Shown here in pieces: positions 15,325 through 24,320 of a DNA stretch of 64,000 nt. Under the pieces are notes generated by a model, which saw only the letters and a list, made by a program, of their open reading frames with translations, did not search any database and was not told the DNA's origin. The stretch is from Streptosporangium sp. NBC_01756. GTDB taxonomy: Bacteria > Actinomycetota > Actinomycetes > Streptosporangiales > Streptosporangiaceae. Position 1 is the first letter of the stretch. Each line of letters opens with the position of its first letter. Position numbers and translations under genes: made by a program. The stretch is taken from contig NZ_CP109130.1 in assembly GCF_035917975.1 (NCBI RefSeq), forward strand, positions 3,534,001 to 3,598,000, written 5' to 3'.

Positions 15325-18300
15325 TCAGGCGAAGACGTCCTGCTGGTAGCGGCCCTCGGCTTCCAGGGCGCGCAGCCACTCCTCGCCGTCGCCGCCGGTC
15401 CTGTCCTGGTAGATCGCCGCGAGGGCCTGCCGTACGGCGGGCGCCATCCGGAGCCCGTCGCCGCAGACGTAGACGTGGGCACCCCGCTCCAGCAGCGTCC
15501 AGAGCGTGTCGGCCTCGGCGGCGACCGCCTCCTGGACGAAGCGGAAGGGATGGCCGGTGACCGCGGAGAACGCGGTGTGCACGCGGGCGACCCCGGCCGC
15601 CTCCCAGTCCTGGAGCTCGGAGCGGTACAGCCAGTCGTGCGAGGGGTGCCGGCAACCGTAGAAGACCTCGGCGGGACCGGTGGCGCCGGTCAGCGCCCGC
15701 TCCTCCAGGAAACCGCGCAGCGGGGCGAAACCGGTGCCCGGACCGACGAGGATCACCGGGGTCGCCGGGTCCTCGGGGAGGCGGAACGGAGGGGTCGGCA
15801 CCCGCACGTATCCGTAGAGGACATCGCCGGGCTCCAGCCCCGCCAGGTAGGCCGAGCACATGCCCCGATACTCGCCGCTGCCCGACCAGGAGGGCCCCTC
15901 CACCAGGCCGACGGTGATCCGGACCCGGCCGGGGGCGGCCAGCGGCGAGGAGGAGATCGAGTAGTAGCGCGGCCGGATCGGTCCGGCCAGCTCCAGGAAG
16001 ACCGGCAGGGGCAGGGTGATCGCGGGGAACCGCTCCAGCAGCGTGAGCACCGAGACTCGCTTGGCGAGGATCTCGTCGGCGTAACCGGCCTCCAGTTCGG
16101 CGAGCCGCCCCCGGGTGTGGGGGCACTCCGTCTGCCCGGCCAGCGCCGCAAGGTCGGAGCGGGTGGCCACCTCCTGGAGCTCGGCGAACTCGGTCAGCAG
16201 CAGTCCGGCGGTCACCGGGGTGTCCACCGGCAGATGGGTCGTCCCCCGGGCGCGGAGCCGTACGACCTGGTCGCGGGGGACGCGCAGGCAGCGCAGCGCC
16301 CAGTCGACCAGCTCGGGGGCGTTCTTGGCGAAGACGGCCAGGTGGTCGCCGGCCGCGTAGGCCGTTCCCGGGGGCAGCTCGGCCACGATCGAGCGCACTC
16401 CGGGGCGCGGAGCCTCCAGCGAGAAGTCCCACAGTCCGGCCGGGTCGCCGGTCAGCTCCTCGTTCGAGAGCACGGTCAGCGGGACCGCCTGCGGGGACAC
16501 GACCGCGGGGCGCACGTCGGCCTCGGTGAGGACGTCCATCTCGTAGCGGGGCCCGCTTTCGGCGGCGGCCGTGCCGTACTCCTCCGCCAGCGCCGCCCAG
16601 AGCGCGCCGGTCCACGCCGAGACGTCGCCGTCGAAGTCGCCGTCCGCGTCGGCTTCGCCGCGGTCGATGAGCGGTACGGCTCCCGCCCGGGTGAGCTTGT
16701 CGAAGGCACGCCGGGGGAAGTCCTGGTAGGTGGGCCACTGGGTGTTGCCGCAGCCGAGCAGCGCGAGCCGTACCCCGTCCATGGCGGGCAGCTCCGTCAG
16801 GGCGTCGAAGCGCTGGGCGTTGTCGGGCGCCTTGCCGTTGTAGGTGGAGGTGATCACCACGAGGAGCCCGTCCCGGGGCGGGTCGAGCTCGTCCAGGGTC
16901 GTCAGCGTGGTCGCGAACCCGGAGCGCCCGGCGCGCTCGGCCAGCCTCTCGGCGACGTCGGCGGAGGTGCCGAGGTTGGAACCGTAGGCGACGGTGAGGC
17001 CGACTCCGGTGACGGCCACCTCCGCCTGCTGCTCCGCCACGGCCTCGACCGTCTCGACCGCGCCCCGTTCGTACGGCTTGCGCGCCCTGACCCGGACCGT
17101 GAAGCCGTCGGGCTTGACGGTGAGCATCTGCTTGATCTGCATCCGGTAGGCGTCCGGATCGGAGATCGCGAACCGCTGCAGGACGACGGCGAGGGCCAGC
17201 CGCGCCTCGGTCAGCGCGAACTGGCGCCCGATGCAGGCCCGCTCACCGTTGCCGAACGGCTTGTAGGCGGCGGGGTGGTGACCGGTCTTGTGCTCCGGGA
17301 GCCAGCGGTCGATGTCGAACTCCTCCGGCCGGTTCCACGCCTTCGGGTGCCGGTGCAGCGACGGCAGCAGGACGACGGCCGTCTGGCCCTCGCGCACCGG
17401 GTAGCCGCCGACCGTGGTGTCCTCGAAGGACTTGACGGCGAACGCCGGGATCGGGGACCAGATCCGCAGCGTCTCCTCCAGGATCCGCGGGATCACGTCC
17501 AGCTTCATGATCGTGTCGTAGGTGGGGACGGTGTCACCTGGCAGCAGCCGGTCCACCTCGGCGTAGGCCCGGGCGAGCACGTGCGGGTTGCGCAGCAGGT
17601 TGTAGAGGGCGAAGGAGAGCAGCCCGCTGGTGGTCTCGTGCCCGGCGATGAGGAAGGTCAGCACCTGGTCGCGGATGTTCTCGTCCGAGAGCCGCTCGCC
17701 GCTCCGCGGGTCGGCGGCCTCCAGCATCAGACCGAGCAGGTCCGTGCCGCCGCTCCGGCCGTCGGCCCGGCGCTGCCTGATGACGTCGTCCACCAGGTCC
17801 TGCATGGTCAGGATGTCGGCGCGGTAGGCCTCCTCCCGCTTCTTCTTGAGCTTGGTGACCAGGGGGAGCTGCCGGTTGCGGAGCATCGCCTCGGTCAGCG
17901 CGCGGCCCATCGCCTGCAGGAACGGGTGCAGCTCGGGTGAGTCGAAGGAGTTGAACCGGTAGTCGAAGCCGGTGAGGGAGATCGTGTCGAGCGTGAGCCT
18001 GGTCATGTCGTCGGCCACGCTGACCTCGTCCGAGACCGCCCACTTGGCGGTGAGCTGCTGCGCCACCTCCAGCATCTGCGGGAAGTAGGCCTTCATGGAC
18101 CGCTGGCTGAAGGCCGGCATCAGGATGCGGTGCGCGTGCCCCCAGACCGGCTCGTCGTGGTGGGCGGTGAACAGCCCGTCGCCGGCGAAGTCGCGGACGA
18201 TGGAGAGCGGCGGGTCGATGCCCTTGTAGAACCGCGTCTCGTCGCAGAGCTCGGCGACCAGGTCCGGATCGGACACGAACAGGACCTTGCGGCCGAGCAG

Positions 18301-18441
18301 GTCGAGCTGGTAGATGCCCTCGTCGTGCTCGGCCGCGAGCTTCTCGAAGTACGCGGCGGGCGCGTGCGACGGAATCTGGAGCGTGTTGCCGAGCACGGGC
18401 AGCCCCTGCGGGGCGGGAATGGATCGGACCGCTGTCTCCAT
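15325..18441 (-). CDS. Self-sufficient P450-NADPH reductase fusion (CYP102/P450BM3 type)
   Basis: The 1038-residue fusion has a P450 domain (1-~465) with AGHETT at ~265, ETLR, and the heme loop PFGNGERACIGRQFAL with Cys at ~402. A flavodoxin-like FMN domain starts at VAYGSNLGTSADVAE (~484). It is followed by FAD/NADPH domains with RYYSISSSP, GPGTGFAPLRGFLEER and a C-terminal ...QQDVFA. All electron-transfer partners are therefore in one chain, as in the fatty-acid hydroxylase P450BM3. The start at ATG 18441 has GGGGGAG upstream. It is divergent from a TetR gene, echoing BM3 and its TetR repressor BM3R1. Confidence 0.95.
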   Translation of the reverse strand: METAVRSIPAPQGLPVLGNTLQIPSHAPAAYFEKLAAEHDEGIYQLDLLGRKVLFVSDPDLVAELCDETRFYKGIDPPLSIVRDFAGDGLFTAHHDEPVWGHAHRILMPAFSQRSMKAYFPQMLEVAQQLTAKWAVSDEVSVADDMTRLTLDTISLTGFDYRFNSFDSPELHPFLQAMGRALTEAMLRNRQLPLVTKLKKKREEAYRADILTMQDLVDDVIRQRRADGRSGGTDLLGLMLEAADPRSGERLSDENIRDQVLTFLIAGHETTSGLLSFALYNLLRNPHVLARAYAEVDRLLPGDTVPTYDTIMKLDVIPRILEETLRIWSPIPAFAVKSFEDTTVGGYPVREGQTAVVLLPSLHRHPKAWNRPEEFDIDRWLPEHKTGHHPAAYKPFGNGERACIGRQFALTEARLALAVVLQRFAISDPDAYRMQIKQMLTVKPDGFTVRVRARKPYERGAVETVEAVAEQQAEVAVTGVGLTVAYGSNLGTSADVAERLAERAGRSGFATTLTTLDELDPPRDGLLVVITSTYNGKAPDNAQRFDALTELPAMDGVRLALLGCGNTQWPTYQDFPRRAFDKLTRAGAVPLIDRGEADADGDFDGDVSAWTGALWAALAEEYGTAAAESGPRYEMDVLTEADVRPAVVSPQAVPLTVLSNEELTGDPAGLWDFSLEAPRPGVRSIVAELPPGTAYAAGDHLAVFAKNAPELVDWALRCLRVPRDQVVRLRARGTTHLPVDTPVTAGLLLTEFAELQEVATRSDLAALAGQTECPHTRGRLAELEAGYADEILAKRVSVLTLLERFPAITLPLPVFLELAGPIRPRYYSISSSPLAAPGRVRITVGLVEGPSWSGSGEYRGMCSAYLAGLEPGDVLYGYVRVPTPPFRLPEDPATPVILVGPGTGFAPLRGFLEERALTGATGPAEVFYGCRHPSHDWLYRSELQDWEAAGVARVHTAFSAVTGHPFRFVQEAVAAEADTLWTLLERGAHVYVCGDGLRMAPAVRQALAAIYQDRTGGDGEEWLRALEAEGRYQQDVFA

Positions 18442-18482
18442 GCGAACTCCCCCTTTGCCGGCGATCTGCCGGTACCGCCAGC

Positions 18483-18519
18483 CATACACTGTATGTCTGA
18501 CGCTACCATACGGTGTATG
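18483..18519. promoter_or_regulatory. Two copies of a CATAC-N3-GTATG operator between P450 fusion and TetR gene
   Basis: CATACACTGTATG (18483-18495) and CATACGGTGTATG (18507-18519) share perfect 5-bp arms around 3 bases; their centres are 24 bp apart. They lie in the 75-bp gap between the divergent genes. The second copy runs into the TetR ATG (18517-18519). This is the expected layout for a TetR repressor that blocks both promoters. Confidence 0.8.
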
Positions 18520-19119
18520 GCAGTGAGCGCGCGCAGGGGACAGCCCCTGACACTTGAGGAGATCTACATGACCACGCTGCGCCTGGTCGACGCCGGCGGG
18601 GTGGAGGGGCTGTCCATGCGCAAGCTGGCGGCCGAGCTCGACGTCAACCCGATGTCGCTCTACCACCACGTGCGGAACAAGGAAGCACTGGTGCGCGAGA
18701 CCTGTGCCGTCGTCGCCGCCCGGCTGCGGCTGCCCGCCGACGACGGCACCCCGTGGCAGGACCAGTTGCGCGCGCTGGGCCACGCCTACCGGTCCCTCGC
18801 GCGGTCGCACCCGTCGCTCTGGTCCTACGTCAACGGCCACCCGGACCTGTCCAGACAGGAGAACGCCCTGTGGGCGGTGTTCAACCGGATCCTCACCGCC
18901 GCCGGGATCCCCGCCGAGGATCTGGTCCGCACCCGCAGGGTGCTGTACAGCTTCGTCTCCGGGTTCCTCACCGCCGAGACCAGCGGGCTGCTCGTCGAGC
19001 TCGAAGGCACGGTGGACGCCGACAGCGCCTTCGAGGTCGCCCTCGACCTGATCGTGGCCGGCCTGGAGGCACGCCACTCCGCGGTGGCCGGACCGCCGCC
19101 GGAGCTCCCGAGTCGATGA
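18517..19119 (+). CDS. TetR/AcrR-family regulator, likely repressor of the adjacent P450 fusion
   Basis: The 200-residue protein has a DNA-binding domain covering ~15-60 (ALRLVDAGGVEGLSMRKLAAEL-type, with MSLYHHVRNKEALVRETC as recognition and following helix) and a TetR_C-type ligand domain after it. The ATG at 18517 is the most likely start, although it lies inside a predicted operator. Divergence from the CYP102-type gene and the paired palindromes argue for direct repression relieved by a substrate-like ligand, by analogy with BM3R1. Confidence 0.88.
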   Translation: MAVSARRGQPLTLEEIYMTTLRLVDAGGVEGLSMRKLAAELDVNPMSLYHHVRNKEALVRETCAVVAARLRLPADDGTPWQDQLRALGHAYRSLARSHPSLWSYVNGHPDLSRQENALWAVFNRILTAAGIPAEDLVRTRRVLYSFVSGFLTAETSGLLVELEGTVDADSAFEVALDLIVAGLEARHSAVAGPPPELPSR

Positions 19120-19129
19120 GGCCGGGTGG

Positions 19130-19585
19130 TCAGGTCACCGGCAACCGGTCGGCGAGCCGGTCCAGGCCCTGCCTGATCATCTGCCCGTACCCGTCGTCGC
19201 CGAGCGCGTCGACGGCGGCCCGTCCGCGTTCGAGATGGTCGCGCGCCCGGTCGAGGTCGCCGAGCTTGTGGTAGGCGTCGCCCAGGTTGAGATGCAGGGA
19301 GGGATAGAAGCCCCGCACGGCGGCGACACCCGCCTGCTGCGCCCGCTCGTCGGTGACCAGGTCGGCCGCCTCCAGGGCGCGCAGGTCCCAGCGCAGCTCC
19401 TCGCGCACGTCGTCCTGGACGTCGGCCATCGAGTGCGCCAGAGCACAGCGGTGCAGCGGGTCGCCGGCCGCGCCGATCTCCTCCCACAGCCCGGCGAACA
19501 GCCGCCGCGCGGCCTCCCGGTCGCCGCTGTGGCCCAGTTCGATACCTTGGCCGATCCTGGCCATCGTCGCGTCGGGCTCGGTCAT
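19130..19585 (-). CDS. Small TPR-like hypothetical protein
   Basis: The 151-residue all-helical protein has at least two tetratricopeptide-like units (EAARRLFAGLWEEIGAAGD; SLHLNLGDAYHKLGDLDRARDHLERG). Similar short actinobacterial proteins exist without assigned function. It ends 10 bp from the TetR gene stop in convergent orientation, and its own promoter must lie towards the sigma gene on the right. Confidence 0.7.
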   Translation of the reverse strand: MTEPDATMARIGQGIELGHSGDREAARRLFAGLWEEIGAAGDPLHRCALAHSMADVQDDVREELRWDLRALEAADLVTDERAQQAGVAAVRGFYPSLHLNLGDAYHKLGDLDRARDHLERGRAAVDALGDDGYGQMIRQGLDRLADRLPVT

Positions 19586-19797
19586 CCGGCCTCCTCCTCA
19601 GGGGGCGATGGTGCTCCGGCGACTGTAGCGGTGGGCACCGACACGAGCCCGGCCCGGCTCATGGTGGGGGCTCTCGACCCCGGGCCGCAGGCGCGGCGTT
19701 CCGAGTGGCGTGCGTCACGTTCTTCACGGGACCGAGAACCCGGCCGCGGCCTGCGGGAGACAGCAGGGTGACCGACCGACCTCACTAAGGAGGGCCG

Positions 19798-20361
19798 TTG
19801 ACCACTGAGACGGCCGAACTCGACGACGCCGAGCTGATCAGGCGATCCGCGGGCGACCCAGAGCAGTTCGCCGCACTGTTCGACCGGTATGCCCGGCAGA
19901 TCCACCTGTACGCCGCGCGGCGGATCGGCACGCAGGCCGCCGACGACATCGTGGCCGAGACGTTCCTGGCCGCGTTCCGGCGGCGCGGTACGTACGACCC
20001 GTCGTTCCCGCTGGCACGCCCCTGGCTGTACGGCATCGCCACCACGCTCGTCGCCCGGCACCGGCGCCAGGAGGAGCGGTTGCTCCGGGCGCTGAGCCGT
20101 ACCGGCGTGGACCCGCTGCCGGAGGCGATGGCCGACACCGTGGTCAGCAGGGTCGCGGCGGGCGGCAGGGAACGCGAACTGGCGGGGGCGCTGGCGTCGC
20201 TGTCTCGCGGCGACCGCGACGTGCTGCTGCTGGTGGCGTGGGAGGACCTCAGCTACGAGGAGGTCGCGCAGGCGCTCGGCATTCCGTTGGGGACCGTACG
20301 GTCACGGCTGCACCGGGCCAGGAAGAAGGCACGGGCCGTGCTGGGAGATGAGGAGCTGTGA
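19798..20361 (+). CDS. ECF RNA polymerase sigma factor
   Basis: The 187-residue sigma-70 family factor has region 2 at ~25-90 (FAALFDRYARQIHLYAARRIG, DIVAETFLAAFRR, PWLYGIATTLVARHRR) and region 4 at ~130-180 (LSRGDRDVLLLVAWEDLSYEEVAQALGIPLGTVRSRLHRARKKAR). The start is the rare TTG at 19798, fixed by a strong AAGGAGGG six bases before it. The stop overlaps the start of the next gene, a membrane protein of the type usually encoded with this sigma group and perhaps its anti-sigma partner. Confidence 0.9.
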   Translation: MTTETAELDDAELIRRSAGDPEQFAALFDRYARQIHLYAARRIGTQAADDIVAETFLAAFRRRGTYDPSFPLARPWLYGIATTLVARHRRQEERLLRALSRTGVDPLPEAMADTVVSRVAAGGRERELAGALASLSRGDRDVLLLVAWEDLSYEEVAQALGIPLGTVRSRLHRARKKARAVLGDEEL

Positions 20362-21305
20362 TGAGCACGATCAAGGATTTCCGGCGGGACACCCCGCCGA
20401 TGACGGCGCAGGCGGAGAGCGCCGCACGGGCGCGGCTGCTGGCGGCGGCACGGGAACCGGAGAGGCGGCACGCACCGCGGCTCGGCCGGCGACTCGGCTG
20501 GCGGCTCGCGGTCGCGGGCGCGCTGGCCGTGACGGTCGGCACCGGCGTGGTGGTGGCGACCGACCGGCCGCGCGCGGTCGTCCCGGTGGCGAGTGTGCAG
20601 GAGCTGGGCGAGCGGGCCGCGCAGGCCGCCTACGACGACCGCGGGCAGGTGCCCGACCCCGGCCAGTGGCTGTACATCAGGGAGCTCCAGGCGCCGCAGT
20701 CCAAGGACGGGAGCTACGGCGTGGACGTCTCCCAGCGCGTCGTCGGGGAGCAGTGGACCAGCGTGGACGGCAAGCAGACGGCGGATCTGTCCCCCAACGG
20801 CAAACCGCTCGTCCAGGGAAACCATCCGGGGCTCGGCGCGGCCGACCTGGCCCAGCAGCCGGTCACCCCGGAGGGGGTGCTCGCGAAGATCCGCCAGAAG
20901 CTGGAGGACATGCACATGGTGTCGGCAACCGGGCCACTTCCCTCCATGGATGAGCGGCTCTTCCAGGCCGTCTACCAGCTCATGGGCACCCAGGCGCTCC
21001 CACCGGAGGTGCGGGCGGCGCTGTTCCGCGGCCTGGCCACCATCCCCGGAGTGAGCTTCACCGAGGACGTCGCGGACGCCGACGGCAGGCGGGGGGTCGC
21101 TTTCAGCCACACCGGTGAGCGGGCCCGCTACGACCTCATCCTCGACCCCGTCGACTTCCACTTCCTCGGCACCTACGGCGTGACCGTCAAGGAGCAGACC
21201 ACGGACTACACCGATGCCCCGAACCACGTCGTCAAGGCGGGCACGCCGCTCACGCTGACCGCCCAACTGGAGACCAAGGTGGTGGACGGTCCCGGACAGA
21301 GATGA
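20361..21305 (+). CDS. CU044_5270-type membrane protein, probable sigma-factor partner
   Basis: The ~314-residue protein has a ~45-residue cytoplasmic N-terminus, one membrane helix (LAVAGALAVTVGTGVVVAT) and a long extracellular domain ending QLETKVVDG. Proteins of this type are annotated as CU044_5270 family and almost always follow an ECF sigma gene; a role as regulator or sensor of that sigma is likely but unproven. Start codons overlap the sigma stop (GTGATGA), indicating translational coupling. A strong hairpin ends the operon. Confidence 0.75.
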   Translation: MSTIKDFRRDTPPMTAQAESAARARLLAAAREPERRHAPRLGRRLGWRLAVAGALAVTVGTGVVVATDRPRAVVPVASVQELGERAAQAAYDDRGQVPDPGQWLYIRELQAPQSKDGSYGVDVSQRVVGEQWTSVDGKQTADLSPNGKPLVQGNHPGLGAADLAQQPVTPEGVLAKIRQKLEDMHMVSATGPLPSMDERLFQAVYQLMGTQALPPEVRAALFRGLATIPGVSFTEDVADADGRRGVAFSHTGERARYDLILDPVDFHFLGTYGVTVKEQTTDYTDAPNHVVKAGTPLTLTAQLETKVVDGPGQR

Positions 21306-21312
21306 ACCCGCA

Positions 21313-21344
21313 CGGGGCGGGGCCGCCCGCGCGGCCCCGCCCCG
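21313..21344 (+). terminator. Strong hairpin terminator of the sigma operon
   Basis: A perfect 14-bp stem (arms 21313-21326 and 21331-21344) closes a CCGC loop, beginning 8 bp after the stop codon. It has very high GC and no T-tract, typical of actinomycete terminators. Confidence 0.8.
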
Positions 21345-21539
21345 ATTGCGCCGGGCATCCGATGGCTACCGGCTCGGCGGCCTCATCCGGCACACCGACC
21401 GGCGCATGCCGGTCGGCGGATCCGCAACCGGCGCACTCTGCTTGGAGGCCGTCCGCTTCCGGGATGGGTTCGCGTGGTCGCTGGGAACACCGTCATGATC
21501 TAATCCGCCCGTCAGACCACTCGACGCGAGGGAGCGCAG

Positions 21540-22100
21540 ATGCCCATCGAGTACGAAGCCAAGGTGCTGGACATCGATCCGGCCCGGACCGCCGACCTGA
21601 TCACCGCCCTCGGCGGGGGGAAGGTGACCGGCACCAGGCTCATGCGCCGCTACGTCTACGACATCGCTCCCGGCGACATGAGCCGATGGATCCGGCTGCG
21701 CGACACCGGCTCCGAGATCACCCTGACCGTCAAGGAGATCACCGACGACGGCATCGACGGCACCCGGGAGACCGAGGTCGCCGTCCTGGACTTCGAGACG
21801 ACCGACGAACTGCTCGGCAAGCTCGGCTTCACCCCGAAGTCCTACCAGGAGAACCGGCGCACCAGTTTCACGCTCGACGGGGCCGAGCTGGAGATCGACG
21901 AGTGGCCGGGGATCCCGCCCTACCTGGAGATCGAAGCCGGCGACCGCGACCACGTCATCGCCGTCGCCCGCCGGCTCGGCTACGACGAGGAACAGCTGAC
22001 CGGCGAGAACACCATCAAGGTGTACGCCCGGTACGGCATCGACCTCACCGCGATCACCGACCTGAGATTCGACCCGGAGCCGGCCTGGTCCCGCGGTTGA
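21540..22100 (+). CDS. CYTH-domain protein (class IV adenylate cyclase-like)
   Basis: The 186-residue protein opens with the family signature ExExK as EYEAKV (4-9). It has alternating charged beta strands of a triphosphate tunnel (RRYVYDI, RWIRLRDTG, TLTVKEI, TSFTLDGAELEIDEWPGIPPYLEIE). CYTH enzymes hydrolyse or cyclise triphosphorylated substrates; the activity here cannot be told from sequence. The start ATG is preceded by GAGGGAG. It is monocistronic. Confidence 0.85.
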   Translation: MPIEYEAKVLDIDPARTADLITALGGGKVTGTRLMRRYVYDIAPGDMSRWIRLRDTGSEITLTVKEITDDGIDGTRETEVAVLDFETTDELLGKLGFTPKSYQENRRTSFTLDGAELEIDEWPGIPPYLEIEAGDRDHVIAVARRLGYDEEQLTGENTIKVYARYGIDLTAITDLRFDPEPAWSRG

Positions 22101-22229
22101 GTCAGCCGGCCGACGCGGCGCTCGTGCCCGGTGCTGAGGCGGGCGGCGACGCCGGGAGTGAATCCCCCCGACTGCACGTCGGCGTGATGGATGGGGCCGA
22201 GCCGGCGGGTCAGCGCCTCGCGCAGCGCC

Positions 22230-23492
22230 TCAGGCGACCGAGTGGGTGATGGTGGCGGTGTAGTTCCCCACGCGGACGCCGGCGGGCAGGGTGACGGTGA
22301 TCATGGGGTTCCAGGTGGCGGAGTTCTCCCCCGTGCCGTCGGAGGCGGAGAAGGCGACGCGCGGGGAACCGAGGTCACCCGGGGTGCCGGGGGTGAAGGT
22401 CGCGTCCCCCGTGGTGGCGGTGGCCGTGCCGGGGGCGTAGACGATGAAGCTACTGGCGATGGTCTGGGAGGGGGTGGCGGCTCCGGTGGTGAAGGGCGTC
22501 GAGCTGACCGTCACGATCCAGGCGGCGTCCGGGTCGTAGCGTTCGTCGATCACGGTGACGGGACCGAGCCGGGCCGACACGCCTTGGCCGCCGGCCCGCG
22601 CGGACCCCAGGTCCACACTCTCGGGCGCGCTGATGGACAGGGTGCCGACCTGCCGCGTGATGATGTCGGTGTCCAGGGTGACGGTGCCGTCACGGGCCAG
22701 GGTCCGGCCGTCGATGACCACGCCCGCGCCGACGGTGATCGAGGCGAGCGCGAGGATGGTTCCCGACAGGGTCGAGCCCGCCCCCAGCGTGGCCGAGGTG
22801 CCGACCTGCCAGAAGACGTTGCGCGCCTGGGCGCCGCCGGTGAGGGTCACCGTGCTGGCGCCCGCGGTCAGGAGGGTGGAGACGGTCTGGAAGATGAAGA
22901 TCGCGTCCGGATCCCCCTCGGCGTCCAGGGTGAGGTTCCCGGTGTTGCTGAAGGTGCCCGAGACAGAGGTGTAGATCCCCGGTGTCAGTGTGGTGGCGCC
23001 GAGATCGGTGGACACGGTGGCGGTGGGAGTTCGGAAGGCGACGTCGTCGTAGGCGGTGGTGAAGTCGGTCTGGGCCTGGACCGCGACGGCGTCGTCCACG
23101 TGGATCGTCCCGCTCACGCTCCCGGGCGGGAAGCCGGTCACTATCGCGCCCGGCGTCACCCCGAGGTCACCGGTGATGACGGTGGCCCCGGTGTTGACGA
23201 CGGAAGCGCCGGCCAGGACGGCGAATCTCCCGGCCGTGCCGAGCGTCACCCCGGGTTCGGCTCTCATGCGGGACCGCGTGCCGGACTCCCCGATCGCGGC
23301 CCGGGTGGTCCCGCCGCCCGGTGGCACGTGGACCACGGTACGGCGCACGGTGCGGTGGCGCTCGACGGCCCGGGCCGGTGTGCGGGGGTCCTGCCCGCGC
23401 TCGAACGGTGCCTGCAGCAGGCGCGCGCCGATCGTGGCGTGGCTGCCGGCGTGGTTGCCTGCGGGGCTGATGGGGCTGGTGTGGGCGGGCAT
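22230..23492 (-). CDS. Ice-binding-like protein (DUF3494), secretion signal lacks a start codon
   Basis: From ~100 onward the protein matches the DUF3494 beta-solenoid (AGRFAVLAGASVVNTGATVITGDLGV; PGTATATTG-type C-terminal strands are an added domain). The ATG at 23492 is the first canonical start, but the preceding 26 in-frame codons read as a signal peptide (HSWLITILGTALAVTPLSG). They are closed off by a TGA with no ATG/GTG/TTG between. Either initiation is non-canonical, TGA is read through from the upstream leader ORF, or the gene has decayed. A surface adhesion role is as likely as ice binding. Confidence 0.7.
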   Translation of the reverse strand: MPAHTSPISPAGNHAGSHATIGARLLQAPFERGQDPRTPARAVERHRTVRRTVVHVPPGGGTTRAAIGESGTRSRMRAEPGVTLGTAGRFAVLAGASVVNTGATVITGDLGVTPGAIVTGFPPGSVSGTIHVDDAVAVQAQTDFTTAYDDVAFRTPTATVSTDLGATTLTPGIYTSVSGTFSNTGNLTLDAEGDPDAIFIFQTVSTLLTAGASTVTLTGGAQARNVFWQVGTSATLGAGSTLSGTILALASITVGAGVVIDGRTLARDGTVTLDTDIITRQVGTLSISAPESVDLGSARAGGQGVSARLGPVTVIDERYDPDAAWIVTVSSTPFTTGAATPSQTIASSFIVYAPGTATATTGDATFTPGTPGDLGSPRVAFSASDGTGENSATWNPMITVTLPAGVRVGNYTATITHSVA

Positions 23493-23570
23493 GCCGGTGG
23501 CACCCGACAGGGGCGTGACCGCAAGCGCCGTGCCGAGGATTGTGATGAGCCAGCTATGCCACCTGATGTG

Positions 23571-23795
23571 TCACCGTGCCGGGGTGGTCGCCGGGTCGGC
23601 GGGTGAGGGGGCGCCGGCGGGGGTGGAGCCGGGGCCGGCGGGACCGGCGGGGGCCGCGATGTCCGGGGAGCCGGCCTCCGGCGGGAACGTCACGGTGGTG
23701 TCGGGGGTGGGTGCCGCCGCCGGCGGGGGTGCGGCGGGCGGGAACATCGGCGCGCCCCCGCCGGCCGAGGCGAATACGACAGATCGGTGACGCAC
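23571..23795 (-). CDS. Short Pro/Ala-rich leader ORF upstream of the DUF3494 gene
   Basis: This 74-codon ORF starts at GTG 23795 behind a clear GGAGGG. It encodes a Pro/Ala/Thr-rich peptide (MFPPAAPPPAAAPTPDTTV inside) and ends at TGA 23571. The next codon in the same frame begins the signal-peptide-like segment of the DUF3494 protein. No domain is recognised. It may be a true leader or the 5' end of a gene broken by one stop codon. Confidence 0.5.
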   Translation of the reverse strand: MRHRSVVFASAGGGAPMFPPAAPPPAAAPTPDTTVTFPPEAGSPDIAAPAGPAGPGSTPAGAPSPADPATTPAR

Positions 23796-24320
23796 GGTCT
23801 TTTCCCTCCGAATGCATGGACACATCGTCGGGGGTGCGGCGGGGTGCACTCCGCCATGATGATCATCATAAGGCATGGCAGGGGGCGAAGGGTGACAGTG
23901 ACGGCAAAGTGTCGGCTAGCACAGACTCCCAGGAGGATCGCTCCTTCAGACGCCGTTGCGCAGGACGCGCGAGGCGCGCGACGCCCCGCCCGGGCGGAAG
24001 GTCCCGCAAGGGCCGGTAGGCCGCCGACACGAGCGGCGGGTCACGCATGAGCGTGACGGCCGGCCGCGAGATTGCGTGTGATCGCCACGGAGCTACGCGC
24101 GGCCCACGGTCGGCTCGTCGCACCGCATTGGTCGCGGATCTGAGCCGTGCTCGACGCGGACGTCATCTATTGCGCCAGGCAGATGGCCGCAGGCGGCGAC
24201 GGGGCGCTGTTCACCGACCTGCATCCGGATCTGCACTGGCGCGATGGCCGGCGTCGGCATCGAGGGCGGCCATCAGTGGCCGGCGGGCTCGTCGAACGCG
24301 GGCCGGAGTGGCTCGCCCGC
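23796..24320. other. Gene-poor gap
   Basis: No convincing gene is seen. ATGATGATCATCAT (23856-23869) is a perfect 14-bp palindrome about 60 bp upstream of the leader ORF start and may be an operator or promoter part. A plus-strand stretch near 24147-24240 reads somewhat like protein but has no family resemblance I can name. Confidence 0.4.
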
